From assembly GCA_020724125.1 (NCBI GenBank), contig DYHM01000032.1:1-6678 (forward strand): 6,678 nt of DNA, in the 5' to 3' direction. Positions 1 to 4,115 of this stretch are shown here, piece by piece. Position numbers and translations under genes: made by a program. Position 1 is the first letter of the stretch, and every line of letters begins with the position of its first letter. The notes beneath the pieces are model-generated. The model did no database searches, was not told the origin of the DNA, and saw only the letters and a list, made by a program, of their open reading frames with translations. The stretch is from Patescibacteria group bacterium (GTDB lineage: Bacteria > Patescibacteriota > Minisyncoccia > Minisyncoccales > CG1-02-41-26).

Positions 1-613
1 TCCGCGTTCTATTTTATTCTCTTGGCGCATTTTGTCAAATAGATGAATCTTTTTTGTTCTTTTATTCTTTGGCAATGCTTTGTAGCTAAACTCAAATCCA
101 TTATCGGTTAAGATATAGTTTATTTTATATGAATAGAATTTCAAAACTTGTTTTAAAAACCTTGCTCCTGTTTCTTTGTTTTTTCTCTTGCCTAACATAA
201 TGAAAGCGATTTTAGACGCTCGATCAATGGCAGTGTAAATATACCTTCTTTGTTTGTTTATCTTAGGACTGTAAAGTATATCAATGTGCAAATAACCAAT
301 TTTGTATTTTCTAAATCTCTTGATTTTTCTTTCAACTTCCGCAAATTCAGAAGGTAAAACATCCAAACTGCGCCTTTTTAAACTGTTTTCGTTTAAAACA
401 AATTAAATCTTCTTGTTCTGACGCAAGATTTGTGTTAAGCTTACGAGGACGGGAAGATTTATCTTCAAGACTTTCCGCCTTCTTCCATCTTTGAGTTGTG
501 GTTTGTGAAACACCATACTTTTTAGCCAAAGCATAAGCAGAAAGAAGGTTTTCCTTAATGGCTTGTCTTATTGCTAAAGCAGTAGTGGCGTTCTTATGTA
601 TTTTTATTTGCAT
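1..613 (-). pseudogene. IS481-family DDE transposase, broken by an internal deletion/frameshift and cut by the window edge
   Basis: This gene cut and pasted its IS481-like element using a DDE integrase core. It starts at ATG 613-611. The N-terminal frame (to a TGA just beyond 350) gives a helix-turn-helix (LLSAYALAKKYGVSQTTTQRW) and the family signature SSRPRKL. From about 385 leftward the reading continues in another frame as LKRRSLDVLPSEF, then the integrase core: GYLHID (first Asp codon at 280-282), AIDRASK, and ILTDNGFEF (second Asp at 103-105). The last residues in view, FDKMRQENKIE, match the region just before the family's HR..K motif. The catalytic Glu would lie beyond position 1. From memory of intact relatives, about 25 residues holding a second DNA-binding helix are missing at the frame junction. 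The break makes it probably inactive. An assembly error is less likely because both frame and length differ from relatives. Confidence 0.8.
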
Positions 614-642
614 ACGTTAAGCGCGTTTACACCTTAACGTAT
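612..642. repeat. Perfect 10-bp inverted repeat at the IS end, operator-like
   Basis: ATACGTTAAG (612-621) is repeated inverted as CTTAACGTAT (633-642) around an 11-nt spacer. It lies inside the IS end, spans the predicted transposase -10 box and touches the start codon (CAT at 611-613). It could be a transposase binding site, an autoregulatory operator, or a hairpin that hides the start in read-through transcripts. The repeat is seen directly; the role is inferred. Confidence 0.7.
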
Positions 643-652
643 CGTTAGTCAA
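624..652 (-). promoter_or_regulatory. Possible transposase promoter
   Basis: On the minus strand TTGACT (652-647) is followed after 17 nt by TAAACG (629-624), a weak -10 preceded by TG. A transcript would start about 6-7 nt further and leave a leader of only a few bases before ATG 613. The -35 is 5/6 consensus and the -10 is 4/6. It overlaps the 612-642 inverted repeat. Confidence 0.4.
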
Positions 653-690
653 CAAATAGGATTATTTATTAAAGGTAGCTTATGCCATCT

Positions 691-738
691 TTATTTTTGT
701 TCGAAGAATTTATCTTTTTTTATTTTTGTTTGAAAATT
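691..738. repeat. Imperfect ~20-nt direct repeat
   Basis: TTATTTTTGTTCGAAGAATT (691-710) recurs as TTATTTTTGTTTGAAAATT (720-738). The copies differ by one substitution plus a one-base gap near the end. It lies between the IS end and the heptad array. No coding or known motif explains it; low complexity may account for part of the match. Confidence 0.4.
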
Positions 739-787
739 GAAAATGAGAAATAGAAAAATCAAAATGCAAAAAATAAAATAGAAATTA
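732..787. repeat. A-rich tandem heptad array (8 degenerate units)
   Basis: The stretch divides into eight consecutive 7-nt units with an AAA core: GAAAATT, GAAAATG, AGAAATA, GAAAAAT, CAAAATG, CAAAAAA, TAAAATA, GAAATTA. It runs straight into the palindrome that follows. The same 7-nt spacing, with a different letter set, occurs inside ppsA at 5699-5759. It is non-coding on both strands as far as I can see. Confidence 0.45.
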
Positions 788-893
788 ATGGAAACTAATG
801 GAAATTTATGGAAATTTTTTATGGAAATTTATTGTTTTTACAATCAGTTTCCATAAATTTCATGAACGAAGCGAGTAAATTTCTATAAGTTTC
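781..893. repeat. Long imperfect palindrome made of ~10-nt tandem words
   Basis: The left arm holds five units of the type GAAAnTTATG starting at 781, 791, 801, 811 and 824. The right arm holds their complements. Pairings read directly are: 791-796 with 888-893; 801-808 with 876-883; 811-817 with 855-861; 821-827 with 848-854; and 831-834 with 841-844. They close on a TTTTTA loop (835-840). A 14-nt segment at 862-875, containing the GAACGAAGCGAG word, is left unpaired in the right arm. The region has no gene. It looks like an interspersed palindromic element (MITE- or REP-like); mobility is inferred, not shown. Confidence 0.65.
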
Positions 894-910
894 AAATTTA
901 ATTTTGGATT

Positions 911-940
911 TTGACAATAGGGTACTTGGCGACGTAAAAT
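911..940 (+). promoter_or_regulatory. Sigma70-type promoter upstream of the small membrane protein operon
   Basis: A perfect -35 TTGACA (911-916) is followed after 18 nt by TAAAAT (935-940), a 5/6 match to the -10. Initiation is expected at about 947. That gives a leader of about 190 nt before ATG 1139, unlike the leaderless genes further right. Confidence 0.55.
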
Positions 941-946
941 ATCGTT

Positions 947-1138
947 AAACAAACAAAACAAAAAAATACCTTGTCGCTGAGAATAATTATGGCCAAGCGT
1001 TTGGTTTGAGAGTAGCGAACGGCCTTTATCAATAAACCATTATCTGAAATTCCGAACCTTGTTAAAAATAAAAAAAGAAAGAGTAAAATATTCTAAAGGT
1101 CGAAAAAATATTAAAATTAAAAAAAGAGGTAATAAAAA
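947..1138 (+). other. Predicted long 5' leader with a possible hairpin, no recognised gene
   Basis: This is the expected transcribed leader between the 911-940 promoter and the first membrane-protein gene. A GC-richer core stands out from its AT-rich surroundings. GGCC (991-994) can pair with GGCC (1021-1024), and GTTTG (999-1003) with CGAAC (1016-1020, including one G-U), leaving a 4-nt bulge and a 12-nt loop. Short open frames exist (for example ATG 989 to TGA 1009) but none is convincing. I recognise no riboswitch class. From 1060 to 1138 it is A-rich and unstructured. Confidence 0.3.
1125..1130 (+). promoter_or_regulatory. Shine-Dalgarno site for the 1139 gene
   Basis: AGAGGT ends 8 nt before ATG 1139 and fits the anti-SD core GAGGT. 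It is the only clear ribosome binding site in the window and supports 1139 as the start over the in-frame ATG at 1178. Confidence 0.55.
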
Positions 1139-1350
1139 ATGAATAATCAAAATAATAAAATAGGGATTTTAGAAAACATGAATAAGCGAGTAAAAAAGCT
1201 GAGTATCATAGATTTAAAATTAATTCAAGGAGCGACAATATTCGGAATCCTTATTGTGCAAAGATAATACCTCAAATAATAGGTATAAGCATATGGTGGT
1301 TAGTGATATGCGCAATAAAACCACTTTATGTGTTTTGGATTAAAAAATAA
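1139..1350 (+). pseudogene. Small two-helix membrane protein, split by a one-base frameshift
   Basis: The first frame runs from ATG 1139 for 42 codons to TAA 1265-1267, with residues KRVKKLSIIDLKLIQGATIF followed by GILIV. Just before that stop the reading continues in the -1 frame from GCA 1258 (AKIIPQIIGISIWWLVICAI, then KPLYVFWIKK) to TAA 1348-1350. Joined, it is about 70 residues: a basic N-terminus, two hydrophobic helices and a short basic tail. That is the shape of a small membrane protein I recall from CPR bacteria, with no known function. One extra base near 1258 (GTGGCA instead of GTGCA) would restore it. No slippery heptamer is present, so programmed shifting is unlikely; recent mutation or an indel in the assembly is more likely. 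The next gene starts 14 nt after, suggesting an operon. Confidence 0.6.
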
Positions 1351-1364
1351 TACTCTAAAAAATT

Positions 1365-1631
1365 ATGACCCAAAAAGTATTTCTTCCCAAATGGATGGGC
1401 TGGTTCACAACAATCATTATTGTTCCTCTATGGCTATGGATTACTTATGAGTATGTTTTTGGCGTCGGCGCTGCCCGAGAAGAACTTGGCCTGGTTGGAT
1501 ATTTAATAATCAGTTTTGTGTTGATTATATCGGTTGTTATTACTTGGTTAATGGCTTTGGGTAAATTGCCAGCCTATATTATCAAGGAAAAGAACGAAAA
1601 AGAAGAGAATCAACAAAACATAAAATCATAA
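1365..1631 (+). CDS. Small two-helix membrane protein of unknown function
   Basis: This 88-residue protein has no family name that I recognise, though its opening (LPKWMGWFTT) is typical of a small membrane protein seen in CPR genomes. Two hydrophobic segments are clear, at about residues 12-33 and 43-65, separated by a short acidic loop (AAREE). Lysines flank both outer sides and the C-terminal 20 residues are charged, so by the positive-inside rule both ends should be cytoplasmic. There is no signal peptide or catalytic motif. No Shine-Dalgarno precedes ATG 1365. It begins 14 nt after the stop of the preceding membrane-protein gene, so it is probably co-transcribed and served by terminating ribosomes. 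If so, the frameshift upstream may lower its expression. Confidence 0.75.
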   Translation: MTQKVFLPKWMGWFTTIIIVPLWLWITYEYVFGVGAAREELGLVGYLIISFVLIISVVITWLMALGKLPAYIIKEKNEKEENQQNIKS

Positions 1632-1649
1632 AAACTCAAACTAATTCTC

Positions 1650-1671
1650 AAAAATCTGGGATTGATTTTTT
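1650..1671 (+). terminator. Weak terminator-like hairpin
   Basis: AAAAATC (1650-1656) pairs with GATTTTT (1664-1670) around a 7-nt loop and ends in a T run. The stem is almost all A-T, so it is a weak candidate, but it lies exactly between the membrane-protein operon and the next promoter. Confidence 0.3.
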
Positions 1672-1674
1672 CAT

Positions 1675-1702
1675 TTGACAACTCCAAAAATACATATAAA
1701 AT
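1675..1702 (+). promoter_or_regulatory. Near-consensus promoter giving a leaderless mRNA
   Basis: A perfect -35 TTGACA (1675-1680), a 16-nt spacer and TAAAAT (1697-1702, 5/6) place the start point at about 1709, which is the A of the ATG. No Shine-Dalgarno is present. The combination supports both the chosen start codon and leaderless translation. Confidence 0.75.
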
Positions 1703-1708
1703 GGAATT

Positions 1709-2842
1709 ATGTATTCCCGACTAATAAAACCGCCTATAAATAAAAGTTTTTTTCTTTTTGGTCCGCGAGGAACAGGAAAGACAACCTGGGTTAAAACAAC
1801 TTTCCCAAAAGCGGTATATTTAGATCTATTGGAAGCAGAATTATTTAATGATCTTTTAGCAAATCCTCAACGTCTGGAAAATTTTATTCCAAACAGATTT
1901 AATGATTGGATAATAATTGATGAAGTTCAGAGAATTCCAGAATTACTAAACGAAGCTCATCGTTTAATTGAGAAAAATCATTATAAATTTATTCTCACCG
2001 GTTCAAGCGCAAGAAAATTAAAAAGAAAGGGACTAAATTTATTAGCCGGCAGGGCTTTGACATATTTTATGCATCCCTTGACCTCAAGGGAACTTGGCAC
2101 TGATTTTGATTTACAACGGTCATTAATCTACGGCTATCTGCCTTCGGTTTATTCTGAATCAAACCCAAAAAAATATCTTGAAAGTTATATTAAAACATAT
2201 CTTCAAGAAGAAATTCAACAAGAAGGGCTGACAAGAAATATGGGAGCATTTAGCCGATTTCTTGAAACCGCAAGTTTTTCTCAAACTTCAGTTTTAAATG
2301 TTTCTGCAATTGCTCGCGAAGCGGCAATAGAGCGAAAAGTAGTAGAAAATTATTTTTCAATCCTTGAAGATTTGTTAATAGGATATCGTCTACCTGTTTT
2401 TTCTAAGCGAGCAAAAAGACGACTTATTTCTCATTGTAAATTTTATTTTTTCGATGTAGGTGTCTATCGAACAATACGACCAAGAGGACCTTTAGATATG
2501 CCGGAAATGATTGAAGGAGCAGCTTATGAGACATTATTTTTTCAAGAACTGATGGCAATAAATGAATATTTAGATTTGGGATATAAATTGTTTTATTACC
2601 ATACTATTGATGGTCGTGAGGTTGATTTTGTTGCCTATGGCAAAAGGGGAATATACGCCTTTGAGGTTAAGCGGACAGGAAAAGCAACATTACCAATGCT
2701 TGCCGGCCTGAAAACATTTCTTAAAGATTATCCTTCCGCTAAGTGTTATTTTGTCTATGGAGGGAAAAGACAGATGAGGGAAGGAAAAATAAATATCATT
2801 CCAATACAAGATATATTGCAAATGCTCCCAAAAATTTTATAA
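1709..2842 (+). CDS. AAA-type ATPase with DUF4143 C-terminal domain
   Basis: This 377-residue cytoplasmic protein belongs to the AAA_14/DUF4143 family of P-loop ATPases, common in archaea and uncultivated bacteria and without an assigned cellular role. The Walker A motif GPRGTGKTT is at residues 18-26, Walker B IIIDE at 68-72, and a sensor-like ILTGSS at 95-100. A winged-helix-like segment follows (about 190-230). The DUF4143 domain ends in a PD-(D/E)XK-like arrangement: E270ff (EGAAYE), EVDF with D306, and FEVK with E319 and K321, i.e. the residues expected for a nuclease-like metal site. Length is near normal for the family and nothing is missing. It is a single gene with its own leaderless promoter, and the next gene starts 49 nt downstream. 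Members are often patchily distributed and have been proposed to act in stress or mobile-element contexts; that is only an inference here. Confidence 0.9.
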   Translation: MYSRLIKPPINKSFFLFGPRGTGKTTWVKTTFPKAVYLDLLEAELFNDLLANPQRLENFIPNRFNDWIIIDEVQRIPELLNEAHRLIEKNHYKFILTGSSARKLKRKGLNLLAGRALTYFMHPLTSRELGTDFDLQRSLIYGYLPSVYSESNPKKYLESYIKTYLQEEIQQEGLTRNMGAFSRFLETASFSQTSVLNVSAIAREAAIERKVVENYFSILEDLLIGYRLPVFSKRAKRRLISHCKFYFFDVGVYRTIRPRGPLDMPEMIEGAAYETLFFQELMAINEYLDLGYKLFYYHTIDGREVDFVAYGKRGIYAFEVKRTGKATLPMLAGLKTFLKDYPSAKCYFVYGGKRQMREGKINIIPIQDILQMLPKIL

Positions 2843-2879
2843 AGTTTAAGGTCTCATTTTATGCAAGTAAAAAACGAAT

Positions 2880-2888
2880 TGTTATACT
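2880..2888 (+). promoter_or_regulatory. Extended -10 element before the peptidase gene
   Basis: TG at 2880-2881, one base, then TATACT (2883-2888, 5/6). ATG 2892 is only 3 nt beyond, so transcription would start at or just inside the start codon. No good -35 is seen at the usual distance. The tight spacing makes this less certain than the 1675-1702 promoter. Confidence 0.4.
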
Positions 2889-2891
2889 CAT

Positions 2892-4115
2892 ATGGAAAAA
2901 ATTAAACAAAAAATTATAGAAGAAATAGAAAAATCAAAAAGAGAGCAGATAGAATTTTTGCAGAAATTGGTTCAGGCAAAATCTGTAAATTCAAATATGG
3001 ATGATCCAATGAAGTCAAGCCCCTATGACCCGATTGAATTAGAGGTTGCTCAATTGATTTTTAACAAACTTAAAGAAATTGGTTTGCGTCCGAAATTTGA
3101 AGGTATTTCATTATCAAGACCAAATGTTGTTTGTGAATTTGGAAAAGGAAAAAAAACTCTTATTTTCAACGGACATATGGATACTGTTCCTCCTGGCAAG
3201 GAATGCGACTTTAATCCTTTTCTTGGTTTTATTAAAGATGGAAAACTTTATGGAGCTGGCGTTTTGGATATGAAATCCGCTTTGTGTTGTTATGTTTTTA
3301 TGGCAAAAGCGCTTTTAAAATTTGAAAAAGAATTGAATGGGAAAATTTGTTTGCAATTTGTAATTGACGAAGAACCAATGGCTGCTTCTCATTTTGGCGC
3401 GCATTATCTTTTAGAAAAAGGATATACAGGGAATGCGGTTATAATTGGCGAGCCAAACACAAGAAAAATAACAATTGGCAATAGGGGAGGATATAGATTT
3501 AAAATAGAAGTTTTTGGCGACGTGGTTCATACTGGTTCAAGAGAATGGGAAGAAAAAAAAGAAGGATTAAATGCGATATTAGAAATGACAAAAATAATTG
3601 AGGCCTTACAAAATTTTCAGTTTTCTGAAAAAGAACATCATATTTTCCCTGGAAGAAAGAATGTATTAACGTTTCCTGTTTTAATTAAAGGCGGAAAAGC
3701 GATAAATATAGTACCTGATTCTTGCGTTGCTTTTGGAGACACAAGAATTTTACCGGGAATTACAAAAGAATTTATAGAAAAAGAGATCAAGAATAAACTT
3801 GATAAATTAGGAATAAAATATAAATTAACGCCAATTATTTATGTGCCGTCAGTTTTTATTAAACCAACAGAACCAATTGTTCAAATTCTCAAAAAGAATA
3901 CCCAACAGATATTAAAAAAAGAACCAATTAGCGAAGGAGCTGGTCCCTGGAGCGATATGTGGATGTTTATTGAAAAAGGAATTCCATGCGTGAATTTTGG
4001 CTGTGATGGCAAGGGCATGCACGATAAAAATGAATATGTGGAGATTCAAAGCGTCATTGATGTCACAAAAATTTACGCTTTAACCGCTCTTGATTTTTTA
4101 AATGAAAAACAATGA
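2892..4115 (+). CDS. M20-family zinc metallopeptidase / deacylase (ArgE/DapE/acetylornithine deacetylase type)
   Basis: This 407-residue cytoplasmic enzyme hydrolyses an amide or peptide bond with a two-zinc centre. The metal-site motifs are complete: NGHMDTV with H95 and D97, GVLDMKSA with D126 as bridging ligand, DEEP with E160 (general base) and E161, GEP with E187, and GMHDKNE with H377. A lid/dimerisation domain sits at about 195-310, with VVHTGS (H213) as the usual conserved His that reaches the partner's active site. The exact substrate (N-acetylornithine, succinyl-diaminopimelate, dipeptides) cannot be read from the motifs, and no arginine or lysine pathway genes are nearby, so argE or dapE is not claimed. 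A role in recycling peptides or amino acids is plausible for a reduced genome. Its TGA overlaps the ATG of ppsA (ATGA), so the two are translationally coupled. There is no Shine-Dalgarno. Confidence 0.9.
   Translation: MEKIKQKIIEEIEKSKREQIEFLQKLVQAKSVNSNMDDPMKSSPYDPIELEVAQLIFNKLKEIGLRPKFEGISLSRPNVVCEFGKGKKTLIFNGHMDTVPPGKECDFNPFLGFIKDGKLYGAGVLDMKSALCCYVFMAKALLKFEKELNGKICLQFVIDEEPMAASHFGAHYLLEKGYTGNAVIIGEPNTRKITIGNRGGYRFKIEVFGDVVHTGSREWEEKKEGLNAILEMTKIIEALQNFQFSEKEHHIFPGRKNVLTFPVLIKGGKAINIVPDSCVAFGDTRILPGITKEFIEKEIKNKLDKLGIKYKLTPIIYVPSVFIKPTEPIVQILKKNTQQILKKEPISEGAGPWSDMWMFIEKGIPCVNFGCDGKGMHDKNEYVEIQSVIDVTKIYALTALDFLNEKQ

Larger units (their letters stand above)
1..654 (-). mobile_element. IS481-like insertion sequence, one end plus most of the transposase
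   Basis: The transposase gene lies inside and reads leftward, and the element continues beyond the left edge. The outer end is placed at about 654 because the minus strand there begins TGTTGACTAACG, which resembles the TGT-type ends of IS481 elements, 41 nt before the transposase ATG. The other terminal repeat and any target duplication lie outside the window, so the exact boundary is inferred. The DNA to the right has no transposase coding and is of a different character (repeats, A-rich). Confidence 0.6.

Noticed and set aside
373..385. Programmed frameshifting in the transposase
   Set aside because: The shift is +1 (or -2), no canonical slippery heptamer lies in the right phase, and part of the protein is missing, so a deletion explains it better.
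949..1035. Open stretch encoding NYGQAFGLRVANGLYQ
   Set aside because: It reads like protein but has no ATG start, is under 30 codons and matches no family I can name; chance or an old remnant is as likely.
655..1138. CRISPR array or tRNA in the repeat-rich gap
   Set aside because: The repeats are contiguous 7-10 nt words without spacers, and no cloverleaf or T-loop signature is seen.
987..1142. Open frame ending in an ATGA overlap with ATG 1139
   Set aside because: There is no usable start codon, the lysine-rich composition follows from A-rich DNA, and the overlap arises easily in AAAAAATGA.
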